From: Streptomyces jeddahensis
Lineage (GTDB): Bacteria; Actinomycetota; Actinomycetes; Streptomycetales; Streptomycetaceae
Direction of reading: 5' to 3'
NCBI RefSeq assembly: GCF_001642995.1
Contig: NZ_LOHS01000072.1
Span: 62,001-126,000, forward strand
Length of the DNA stretch: 64,000 nucleotides
This document shows, in pieces, positions 28,110-34,945 of this stretch. Within the stretch, counting starts at the first letter, position 1. Every line of letters starts with the position of its first letter. The notes beneath the pieces are model-generated. The model had not been told where the DNA came from. It ran no database searches and saw only the letters and a program-made list of their open reading frames with translations. Both the position numbers and the translations under genes were made by a program.

Positions 28110-28155
28110 CATACGGCGATGCCCCCGGGTGTAGTCCCGGGGGCATCGCCGTATG
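28110..28155. terminator. 20-bp-stem bidirectional terminator between greA and the permease 3' end
   Basis: A perfect 20-bp stem runs from CATACGGCGATGCCCCCGGG (28110-28129) to its complement at 28136-28155, around a 6-nt loop. It lies 24 bp after greA and 4 bp from the stop codon of the convergent permease remnant, so it originally served both genes. Confidence 0.9.
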
Positions 28156-28159
28156 TGGG

Positions 28160-28296
28160 TCAGGCCGTCGCGTTGCGGTACTTGCGGACGGCCAGGGTCC
28201 GGAAGACCGCGATGATCAGCACGGACCAGATGAGCGAGGCCCAGACGGGGTGCTGCATGGGCCACGCCGACGAGTCGACCACGCCCGGGTTCCCGA
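28160..28296 (-). pseudogene. Stranded original 3' end of the ABC-2 permease gene
   Basis: On the minus strand this reads GNPGVVDSSAWPMQHPVW, then ...SLIWSVLIIAVFRTLAVRKY and RNATA-stop. This is the natural C-terminus of a DrrB-type ABC-2 permease. The C-terminus of the intact permease at 32790 aligns with it from AWPMQHPVWASLIWSV onward with many synonymous differences. The typical family sequence CRELFGNP is split: CRELFGN is now 4.6 kb away and NPG is here. It therefore marks one end of the inserted element. It has no start codon and is partly overlapped by the end of the integrase gene in another frame. Confidence 0.8.
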
Positions 28297-30183
28297 CGTG
28301 ACTTCCATGGGCGGCAGGACCATGAGTGGCGGCACAGGGACCCCGCCAGAGCCCTTCAGAGCCTCCATGGCAGCCTGCCAGGCGCCCGAGGTGCGCCAGG
28401 CTTCCACACGCCGCCTCACAGCGCTCCAGGAGTTCCCGGAGACCTTCACGTCACTCCACCGGGCAGCAGTGCGGAGCTTCCACGTGATCGCGTCGAACAT
28501 CTCGCGCTTCGGTGTCCAGTTCTGGCGAGAGTCGGGAAGTAGGGCATCAACCCTCCCCCACTCCTCATCGCTGATCTTGAAGGGCACCAGCGCGTCCGTC
28601 TCCCTGTGCCACTCCGTGAGGGGGTCGGCGATCCCCTTCCGGCGCGGCTGCCCCTTGCCGACCACCTGTACGCGGATTTCCAGCAGCTCAAGCAGGTCCC
28701 GACGCTGCGCGGGAGTGAAGGAGTCCATCTCGGTCGCCTGCTCTTCCACGAGGGCAATGATCTCGTCCGCCCGCTGCTGCTGATCTTCGGCTTCTCGGAG
28801 CCAGCGAGCCACACGGTCATGCTCGGCGGTCAGTTCGTTTTCCTTCGCTTGGAGGGCTTGTTTCACCTCCCGGATCGTCTCCTCGTCGATCTCGTCTCCG
28901 GCGCCCTCACCCAACTCGTCCTCAAAGAGCTGGGTGAGCTTTTGGAGGAGCTGACCCTTGCGGCTGGCCTTCTTCTTCTCGATCTGCGCCTCCAGCTCAG
29001 TGAGACGCGCCCGATACGTCTCGGCGCGTTCCGGGATCACTCCCAACCACTTGGCAGTGAGCGCCCTGAACTTGTCCACGTCCGAGAGCAGGGCCTCAAC
29101 CTCAGCCCAGATGGCCTTTTCAACGTCGGGTGCGGGAAGCTCTGCGCACTCGCACTTCAGCCCCAGCCGCTTGCCCATGCACCGGTAGTAGCCGATGGGA
29201 GATTCTGCCGACTTTCCTCCCGTGTAGTAGCCGCCACACAGCGCGTGCAGTCGCCCCGTGAACAGGTAGTGATTGAGGCTCTTCTTCTTGAACGACCGCC
29301 GGTTGAGAGCCTTGCGAAGGGATTCCACACGCTTCGGATCACTGATGGGCCGGGGAACCTCGATCCGGAAGACCTCAAAGGCCTCCTCTTCGTCATCCTC
29401 CGTGGTGCGTTCAATGCGAAACTCCACGTATCCGTCAAGGGCTGTGGAGTTGAGCCGCTTGGCCAGGTTCGTACCGGTCCACGGCAGGCCCTTACGAGTA
29501 CGGATGCCGAGGCTGTTCAGATGCTCGGCAGCCTCGTCCCGCGAGTAACCAAGGTCCACGATCAGGTTCGCGGCGAGATTGATCACGTGCACCTCGTCCT
29601 CACAGAGGACCGGAATTGCCTTGCTGCCCGTACCGCTGAGGGTCACGCCGTACGGAGGTTGCCCCAGGGGCCAGCCGCCAGCAGCCAACTTCTGGTCCCG
29701 ACCGCCCGTGGTTCGCTCAAGGATCAGGGTGTGTTCCAGCTCCGCCATGTACGACAGCAGGCTGAGCATGATGCCGAACAGTTCGTCGTCACTGTCCAGA
29801 CGACCATCCGCCGTAGCAACCCTGATCTTGTGGTGCTTGGTGGCGTTGAACACCCAGAGGTGGATGTCCTCCATGGTCCGCCCGATGCGGTCCAACTTGC
29901 CGAAGACGACGAGGTCAATCAGACCCTTCTCAATTGCTTCGGTCATCTCGTCGAGGTCAGGTCGCGAGTCCTTCTTTCCGGACTCTCCACTGTCAACGTA
30001 GATCTTGTGAATCTTGTACTTGCCAGGGCCGAGCTTGTAGTTCAGCCATGCCTTGCACTGCTTTTCCTGAGCGCCAAGGCCGTATCCCTCGACCTGCTTC
30101 GCGGTCGATACGCGAAGGTAGATGGCTACCCGAATCACGCCCCGAGCGGTCCGGCGCCCGCGCATGACGGTACCCTTCCCCAT
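28216..30183 (-). CDS. Large serine integrase with C-terminal transposase-like (DUF4096) domain
   Basis: The 655-aa protein has a resolvase domain with nucleophile Ser26 in AIYLRVSTAKQ and GKLDRIGRTMEDIHLW. A recombinase domain (AGGWPLGQPPYG), a zinc ribbon (LHALCGGYY then CECAEL) and a long coiled coil (~390-520) follow. Residues ~536-610 then read like the N-terminal DNA-binding region of IS5-type transposases: DEEWGRVDALLPD, MFDAITWKLRTAARWSDV, VEAWRTSGAWQAAMEAL. The last ~30 residues are encoded by host permease DNA beyond the junction. ATG at 30183 follows GGAGGG. It is the likely integrase of the surrounding element. Confidence 0.85.
   Translation of the reverse strand: MGKGTVMRGRRTARGVIRVAIYLRVSTAKQVEGYGLGAQEKQCKAWLNYKLGPGKYKIHKIYVDSGESGKKDSRPDLDEMTEAIEKGLIDLVVFGKLDRIGRTMEDIHLWVFNATKHHKIRVATADGRLDSDDELFGIMLSLLSYMAELEHTLILERTTGGRDQKLAAGGWPLGQPPYGVTLSGTGSKAIPVLCEDEVHVINLAANLIVDLGYSRDEAAEHLNSLGIRTRKGLPWTGTNLAKRLNSTALDGYVEFRIERTTEDDEEEAFEVFRIEVPRPISDPKRVESLRKALNRRSFKKKSLNHYLFTGRLHALCGGYYTGGKSAESPIGYYRCMGKRLGLKCECAELPAPDVEKAIWAEVEALLSDVDKFRALTAKWLGVIPERAETYRARLTELEAQIEKKKASRKGQLLQKLTQLFEDELGEGAGDEIDEETIREVKQALQAKENELTAEHDRVARWLREAEDQQQRADEIIALVEEQATEMDSFTPAQRRDLLELLEIRVQVVGKGQPRRKGIADPLTEWHRETDALVPFKISDEEWGRVDALLPDSRQNWTPKREMFDAITWKLRTAARWSDVKVSGNSWSAVRRRVEAWRTSGAWQAAMEALKGSGGVPVPPLMVLPPMEVTSGTRAWSTRRRGPCSTPSGPRSSGPC
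28287..28296. other. Element junction (att half-site 1)
   Basis: GGGTTCCCGA here matches AGGTTGCCGA at the other junction. The permease frame changes from element sequence to native sequence at this point. The exact crossover base and the 2-bp core cannot be fixed without an empty-site genome. Confidence 0.55.
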
Positions 30184-30855
30184 GTCAGTCCCTCCGTGAC
30201 TGGCAGGCTGGTCCACGACCGGCCTGGCCCCAGGGGGTGGCCGCCCCCTGGGGTCTCCATGTGATGCTTCATCAGAATAGCTGCCCTACGTTGTTACTCG
30301 ACAGGCGGTCTCAGTTAACTTTCGTCCTGCTCACGCCTGTTGAGCAGGAGATCGAACAAAAGGTCAGCAATTCGCTGCTCTTCGTGTTCGCCCCACTCAA
30401 CAGTGGGCTAGCGAGAAATGACTTCGCCGGGTTGCGGCTTCGTCCTCTTCTTCGGGCAGTTCATTTGCCCCATCCCCGTTCGTCCATTGCTTCGCGGGGC
30501 GAACTCACGGCTTTGGGCGAGGTCTTCCGCGATTCCGCGATTCTGGCAGCGAATTGGGCAGCACCAGGTGTGTAGTCGAAGCCGACATAGCGCCAGGTGG
30601 CTTCTGTGATAGTGCCCGTGCCACCCGGGGGTGGCGGCGGCCGGTGAGGATCACGATTCGTGCAGCGGCTCAGTTAGTCGCTAGGGTGCCAGGTCACGAC
30701 CGCACCCGTTCGATCCACGGGCCGGTCAGGGCTCTGCCGCAGTTGGTGGCACCTCCACGGCTGCCGTGCTGATCTCTGCCTGCCCGGGCCTGGGATACGG
30801 GGGCGATCCTCACGGCGGGGCAGTCGGGCCCCGGCCGACGGGTCAGGAGGAACGA
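30184..30855. other. Integrase-IMPDH intergenic region (672 bp)
   Basis: The region is relatively AT-rich and presumably holds divergent promoters for the integrase and the IMP dehydrogenase. It contains the broken small ORF at 30315-30464. Upstream of that, on the minus strand, a start-less frame is protein-like (VGFDYTPGAAQFAARIAESR, ending near 30462) and overlaps the small ORF as ATGA. Nothing else convincing was seen. Confidence 0.5.
30315..30464 (-). pseudogene. Small ORF with in-frame amber codon upstream of the integrase
   Basis: From ATG 30464 the frame reads MNCPKKRTKPQPGEVISR, then TAG (30408-30410), then PTVEWGEHEEQRIADLLFDL, LLNRREQDES and TAA. The part after the TAG forms a convincing acidic amphipathic helix. 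The frame is therefore either a nonsense-broken gene or chance. Position directly upstream of an integrase would suit an excision factor, but nothing in the sequence proves it. Confidence 0.3.
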
Positions 30856-32352
30856 GTGGCGCAGATCATCGCCGAGGTCTCACGTACGTTCAACGAGTTT
30901 CTGCTCTTGCCGAACCGGACTCGGACCGACTGCTCGGCTGCGACGGTTGACCTGCGCACGCCCCTGGTGCGGCACATCGCGGGCGAGGCGTCGGCGATCG
31001 AGTTGCAGTCCCCGTTCACGTCTGCGATCATGCAGGCCGTCAGCACGCCCGATCTCGCGATCGCGCTCGCGCGCAACGGTGGTCTCAGCTTCCTGCACCA
31101 CAACCAGCCGATCCAGGGCCAGGCTGCAGCGGTCCGCCAGGTGAAGAACTTCAAGGCCGGATTCGTCACCAGCGACACCAACGTCCGCCCCGACGACAGC
31201 CTGAGCCTCCTGGTCGACGTGATGCGCCGCACCGGTCACAGCACCGCCGCAGTCACCCACGACGGGACTGCCACCGGCCGCCTGCTCGGCCTGGTGACCT
31301 CCCGGGACTTCCACCCCCAGCGCCATGACCTGGACGGACCGGTCAGCGGCCGGATGACCGCTATCGCCGACCTGGCCCATGCCGGGTCCGACATCACACT
31401 TTCCGAGGCCAACGCGCGGCTGTGGGACGAACGGCTGGACTGCCTCCCGGTGCTGGATACCGAGGGTCACCTCCAGCATCTGGTGTTCCGTTCCGACTAC
31501 ACGGACAACAAGCGCTTCCCGAACCAGCTCGTTGACGCTGCCAAGCGTCTGCGCGTGGGCGCGGGTATCAACACCCACGACTATCAGGAGCGCGTCCCGG
31601 CCCTGCTGGAGGCGGGCGCGGACGCGCTGTGCTTCGACTCGTCCGACGGCTACAGCGACTGGCAGGCGCAGGCTCTGACCTGGGTGAAGAAGCACTATCC
31701 GGAGATCCCGGTCGGTGGCGGCAACGTAGTCGACGGCGAGGCGTTCACCTTTCTCGCCGAGGCGGGGGCGGACTTCGTCAAGGTCGGGGTGGGCGGCGGC
31801 TCCATCTGCATCACTCGGGACCAGAAGGGCATCGGGCGCGGCCAGGCCAGCGCTGTGCTGGACGTCGCGGCGGCCCGGGACGCCTTCCGCGAGCGCACCG
31901 GCGAGTACGTGCCGATCTGCTCCGATGGCGGGCTGGTGCACGACTACCACGTGGCCCTGGCGCTGGCGATGGGAGCCGACTTCGTCATGATGGGGCGCTA
32001 CTTCGCACGCTTCGACCAGGCGGCCGGCGCGAAGCTGCCCACCCGTGACGGCTTCGTGAAGGAGTACTGGGGTGAGGGCTCGAACCGGGCCCGCAACTGG
32101 CAGCGCTACGGCCAGGGAGGCCAGGAGCTGGTCTTCGAAGAAGGCGTGGACGGCTACGTCCCCTACGCCGGCGACCTCAACGAAGGGCTCGCCCTGACCA
32201 TCGCCAAGCTCAAGACCACAATGGTCTCCTGCGGCTCCAAAACCCTGCCGGAGTTCCAGGCCACGGCCCGGCTGACCCTCGTTTCAGAGCAGAGCTTCCA
32301 AGAGAGCCACGCCAACGTCACCCTGCGGGACACCCCGGCGACGGTCTCCTGA
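30856..32352 (+). CDS. IMP dehydrogenase, Tritrichomonas-type subfamily (element cargo)
   Basis: The 498-aa enzyme oxidises IMP to XMP in guanine nucleotide synthesis. The TIM barrel carries the catalytic Cys318 in GGGSICITRDQKGIGRGQ and the flap ends EYWGEGSNRARNWQRY. Two CBS modules are inserted at ~100-220 (GHSTAAVTHDGTATGRLLG). Start FNEFLLLPNRT, VKNFKAGFV, RVGAGINTHDYQERVPALLE and SFQ-type tail closely resemble the Tritrichomonas foetus enzyme as I remember it, not the usual actinobacterial GuaB. GTG at 30856 follows AGGAGG. Streptomyces carry a housekeeping guaB elsewhere, so this is probably a second, possibly drug-insensitive copy. Confidence 0.9.
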   Translation: MAQIIAEVSRTFNEFLLLPNRTRTDCSAATVDLRTPLVRHIAGEASAIELQSPFTSAIMQAVSTPDLAIALARNGGLSFLHHNQPIQGQAAAVRQVKNFKAGFVTSDTNVRPDDSLSLLVDVMRRTGHSTAAVTHDGTATGRLLGLVTSRDFHPQRHDLDGPVSGRMTAIADLAHAGSDITLSEANARLWDERLDCLPVLDTEGHLQHLVFRSDYTDNKRFPNQLVDAAKRLRVGAGINTHDYQERVPALLEAGADALCFDSSDGYSDWQAQALTWVKKHYPEIPVGGGNVVDGEAFTFLAEAGADFVKVGVGGGSICITRDQKGIGRGQASAVLDVAAARDAFRERTGEYVPICSDGGLVHDYHVALALAMGADFVMMGRYFARFDQAAGAKLPTRDGFVKEYWGEGSNRARNWQRYGQGGQELVFEEGVDGYVPYAGDLNEGLALTIAKLKTTMVSCGSKTLPEFQATARLTLVSEQSFQESHANVTLRDTPATVS

Positions 32353-32513
32353 CAAGCTGCCGGGTTCCGACGAAAGAACTACCGGTCGGAGGGGAATAGT
32401 GCACGGTTGGAATAACCCCCTCCCGCCAGTAAGAGCTCGTCATTCAATCTCATTGAGCGGCACTGGTCTGCCGCGACTGGTATGACGATTCGGCCGTTCG
32501 GGATGGTGCGACT

Positions 32514-32577
32514 ATCCGGCCGTGGATCGTGGACGATGACCTGTGGGCGCTGATCGAGCCCTTGCTGCCGCCGCGCC
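32514..32577 (+). pseudogene. IS5-family transposase N-terminal remnant
   Basis: The translation RPWIVDDDLWALIEPLLPPR is the typical start of Streptomyces IS5/DUF4096 transposases. Similarity stops at about 32577, and no catalytic domain or inverted repeats follow. It is a short relic inside the integrative element. Confidence 0.6.
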
Positions 32578-32674
32578 GCAACCTCCGAGATCTGCTCACT
32601 CCTCGGGGAACTTCGCGACACCGATGTGGCAGGCGCGCCAGTGCCACCCCAAGCCACAGCGCCCGCACAAGAGG

Positions 32675-32700
32675 AGCCCCCCTCCGTGGGGAGGGGGGCT
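32675..32700 (+). terminator. Terminator hairpin near the right end of the element
   Basis: AGCCCCCCTCC pairs with GGAGGGGGGCT around a 4-nt loop, followed by TCGTC. It could end the IMP dehydrogenase transcript on the plus strand or, from the other side, the permease transcript. Confidence 0.7.
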
Positions 32701-32789
32701 TCGTCAGAGGCCGTTCTCTGCGTGCTCGGTGCGGCGTGCCGGCCAGCCGCAACCTAGCCGACTTTGGCGAACAGGATCCGGCGGAGCCA

Positions 32790-33647
32790 TCAACCGGCCG
32801 CCCGGCGGTACTTGCGGACCGCGAGCGTACGGAAGAACAGGATGATCACGACCGACCAGATCAGCGAGGCCCAAACTGGGTGCTGCATGGGCCAGGCGTC
32901 GGGCGTCTGGAAGCCCGGGGGAAGGTTGCCGAACAGCTCGCGGCACGCCTGCACGGTGGCGCTGAACGGGTTCCACTCCGCGATGTGCCGCAGGAAGGAC
33001 GGCATCTGGTTCGCGTCCACGAACGCATTCGAGATGAACGTCAGCGGAAACAGCCAGATCAGACCGCCCGAGGTCGCCGCTTCAGGAGTGCGCACGGACA
33101 GGCCGATGAGCGCGCCGATCCACGAGAACGCATACCCGAACAGCAGGAGCAGGCCGAATCCGGCGAGCACCTTGCCGAAGTTCTCGTGCGTGCGCCAGCC
33201 GACCAGCACGGCGACGACCGCGAGGACGAGCAGGGTCAGCGCCGTCTGTACCAGGTCGGCGAGGGTGCGCCCCGTCAGGACCGCACCGCGCGCCATGGGC
33301 AGGGAGCGGAAGCGGTCGATGAGGCCCTTGTGCATGTCGTCGGCGATGCCCGCCCCCGCGCCCGCCGTGGCGAACGTGACGGTCTGGGCGAAGATGCCGG
33401 CCATCAGGAATTCGCGGTAGGCCTGGGTGGAGCTGGACGAGCCGACCTGGATCGAGCCGCCGAACACGTAGGTGAACAGCACCACGAACATGACGGGCTG
33501 GATCAGCCCAAAAATGAGCATCTCGGGAATCCGGCCCATACGAATCAAATTCCGGCGGGCGATGACCAGGGAGTCCCGGACGGACTGCCCGACACCGCCG
33601 ACCCCCTTGGGCGCGCTGATCGGTGCGGCATCGGTCACGGCGGTCAC
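32790..33647 (-). CDS. ABC-2 type exporter permease (DrrB-like), chimeric C-terminus
   Basis: The 285-aa protein has six predicted membrane helices and the ABC-2 signature in helices 5-6 (SGGLIWLFPLTFISNAFVDA). An N-terminal coupling region precedes helix 1 (RRNLIRMGRIPEMLIFGLIQP). GTG at 33647 overlaps the ATPase stop (GTGA). Residues from about 239 on (LPPGFQTPD..., ending RKYRRAAG) come from the integrated element and replace the native end now at 28160-28296. The two ends are similar, so the transporter is probably functional. The substrate is likely a hydrophobic drug or metabolite. Confidence 0.88.
   Translation of the reverse strand: MTAVTDAAPISAPKGVGGVGQSVRDSLVIARRNLIRMGRIPEMLIFGLIQPVMFVVLFTYVFGGSIQVGSSSSTQAYREFLMAGIFAQTVTFATAGAGAGIADDMHKGLIDRFRSLPMARGAVLTGRTLADLVQTALTLLVLAVVAVLVGWRTHENFGKVLAGFGLLLLFGYAFSWIGALIGLSVRTPEAATSGGLIWLFPLTFISNAFVDANQMPSFLRHIAEWNPFSATVQACRELFGNLPPGFQTPDAWPMQHPVWASLIWSVVIILFFRTLAVRKYRRAAG
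32924..32932. other. Element junction (att half-site 2)
   Basis: GGTTGCCGA corresponds to GGTTCCCGA at the other junction. In the permease frame it lies at CRELFGN, directly before the element-specific LPPGFQTPD segment. Confidence 0.55.
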
Positions 33648-34687
33648 TTCGCGGCCTCCTTCTCGGCGTTCTGAGCGTTCTGGGCCTTCTGGGCCCTGCC
33701 CGGGGTGGTGGTGCCCTCGCCCTCTTCGCCGTTGTCCCCCACGGCGTCCTCCGCGGCGTGGCCCGTCAGGGAGATGAAGACGTCGTCGAGGGTGGGGCGG
33801 CGCAGCCCGATGTCGTCGATGGCGATGCCGCGGGTGTCGAGCTCACGGATGATCTCGGCGAGCAGTTTGGCGCCGCCGGTGACCGGGACAGTCAGCTTGC
33901 GCGTGTGGCTCTCGGCCGCCACCTCGCCCTTGCCGAATCCGCGCAGCACCTCCGAGGCGGGCGTGATCTCCTCCGGCTCGTGCACGACGACCTCGACGCG
34001 CTCGCCGCCGGTCTGCGCCTTGAGCTGGTCGGCGGTGCCGCGGGCGATGACGCGGCCGTGGTCGACGACGCAGATGTCGTGCGCCAGACGGTCGGCCTCT
34101 TCGAGGTACTGCGTGGTGAGCAGCAGCGTCGTACCGCCCGAGACGAGTTCCTCGATGACCTCCCACAGCGCCTGGCGGTTGCGCGGGTCGAGGCCGGTCG
34201 TCGGCTCGTCCATGAACATCACGGGCGGCGAGACGACCAGTGCGGCGGCGAGGTCGAGGCGGCGGCGCATGCCTCCGGAGTACGTCTTGGCGGGGCGGTC
34301 GGCCGCGTCCGTCAGGTTGAACCGCTCCAGGAGCTCCGCGGCGCGCGCTTTGGCGGCCTTGGCCCTCATCTGGTAGAGCTGGCCGACCATCTGGAGGTTC
34401 TCACGGCCCGTCAGATACTCGTCGACGGCGGCGAACTGGCCGGACAGGCCGATGGAGCGCCGCACCTCGTTGGGGTGCTTGAGGACGTCGATGCCCGCGA
34501 CGACCGCCCGGCCGCTGTCGGGTTGCAGCAGCGTCGTCAGACAGCGCACCGCGGTGGTCTTGCCCGCGCCGTTCGGCCCGAGCAGGCCCAGCACGGTTCC
34601 CTCCGGGACATCGAGGTCGACGCCGTCCAGAGCCCTTACGTCGCCGAAGGTCTTCACCAGGCCTTCGGCGTAGATGGCGCCTGGCAT
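33644..34687 (-). CDS. ABC exporter ATP-binding protein (DrrA-like)
   Basis: The 347-aa ATPase has Walker A GPNGAGKTT, the Q-loop, signature YSGGMRRRLDLAAAL, Walker B VMFMDEPTTGLD and an H-loop region LTTQYLEEADRLAHD. The extended DrrA-type C-terminal domain is present (IDDIGLRRPTLDDVFISLTG), followed by a low-complexity tail (AQKAQNAQNAEKEA). ATG at 34687 is preceded by GGGGG. It forms an operon with the permease through a 4-bp overlap. The promoter region contains ATCGCGAT-type repeats, often operators of PadR- or TetR-controlled exporters. Confidence 0.92.
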   Translation of the reverse strand: MPGAIYAEGLVKTFGDVRALDGVDLDVPEGTVLGLLGPNGAGKTTAVRCLTTLLQPDSGRAVVAGIDVLKHPNEVRRSIGLSGQFAAVDEYLTGRENLQMVGQLYQMRAKAAKARAAELLERFNLTDAADRPAKTYSGGMRRRLDLAAALVVSPPVMFMDEPTTGLDPRNRQALWEVIEELVSGGTTLLLTTQYLEEADRLAHDICVVDHGRVIARGTADQLKAQTGGERVEVVVHEPEEITPASEVLRGFGKGEVAAESHTRKLTVPVTGGAKLLAEIIRELDTRGIAIDDIGLRRPTLDDVFISLTGHAAEDAVGDNGEEGEGTTTPGRAQKAQNAQNAEKEAAK

Positions 34688-34838
34688 ATGGGTTCCCCCA
34701 GGGGTGTGGGTGATTTTTACGGAAAGCTTGGGTGTGCCCGTTGGTGCTGGGCGAATGGGTCCGTGAGTCACTGCACGGGTGAGCCGAATCGACCGGTAGG
34801 CGCGACACCTCGCCCAGCTGTGCGACGAGGGCACACAC

Positions 34839-34856
34839 TATCGCGATACATCGCGT
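34839..34856. promoter_or_regulatory. Candidate operator of the DrrAB-type exporter
   Basis: TATCGCGATACATCGCGT holds the palindrome TATCGCGATA and a second half-palindrome ATCGCG with 10-bp periodicity, 150 bp upstream of the ATPase start in a gene-free gap. No regulator gene is adjacent. Confidence 0.45.
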
Positions 34857-34945
34857 CTGCTCAACCGCTTTTCCAAACCCGGCAACCCTCGGAGAACAGG
34901 GCCGCCGCCGTCAACGGATTTTCCGGCTTTCCTCTGTCCCGCCGG

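Larger units (their letters stand above)
32353..32789. other. Right-hand non-coding part of the element (437 bp)
   Basis: This holds a transposase fragment (32514-32577) and a terminator (32675-32700). The remainder shows no convincing gene. A long plus-strand frame from 32529 runs antisense through the permease and is an artefact of codon bias. Confidence 0.6.
28291..32927. mobile_element. Serine-integrase element inserted in an ABC-2 permease gene
   Basis: About 4.6 kb separates the two halves of a permease gene. It contains a large serine integrase whose 3' end runs to the left junction, an IMP dehydrogenase, a transposase fragment and, at the right junction, a replacement 3' end that keeps the permease open. 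Base composition is visibly lower in GC than the flanks, notably 28.9-30.6 kb. No replication, transfer or phage structural genes are seen, so it is either a minimal integrative element or a deleted remnant. Confidence 0.75.

Noticed and set aside
30237..30575. 112-aa plus-strand frame upstream of the IMP dehydrogenase
   Set aside because: No ribosome site, no protein-like pattern, and opposite-strand frames look more coding.
32790..33647. Permease at the element junction considered a pseudogene
   Set aside because: The frame is intact, the ending is homologous to the native C-terminus and coupling to the ATPase gene is preserved.
32529..33674. Long plus-strand frame starting in the transposase remnant and crossing the permease
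   Set aside because: Only the first ~17 codons resemble a transposase; the rest is antisense to a clear membrane protein.
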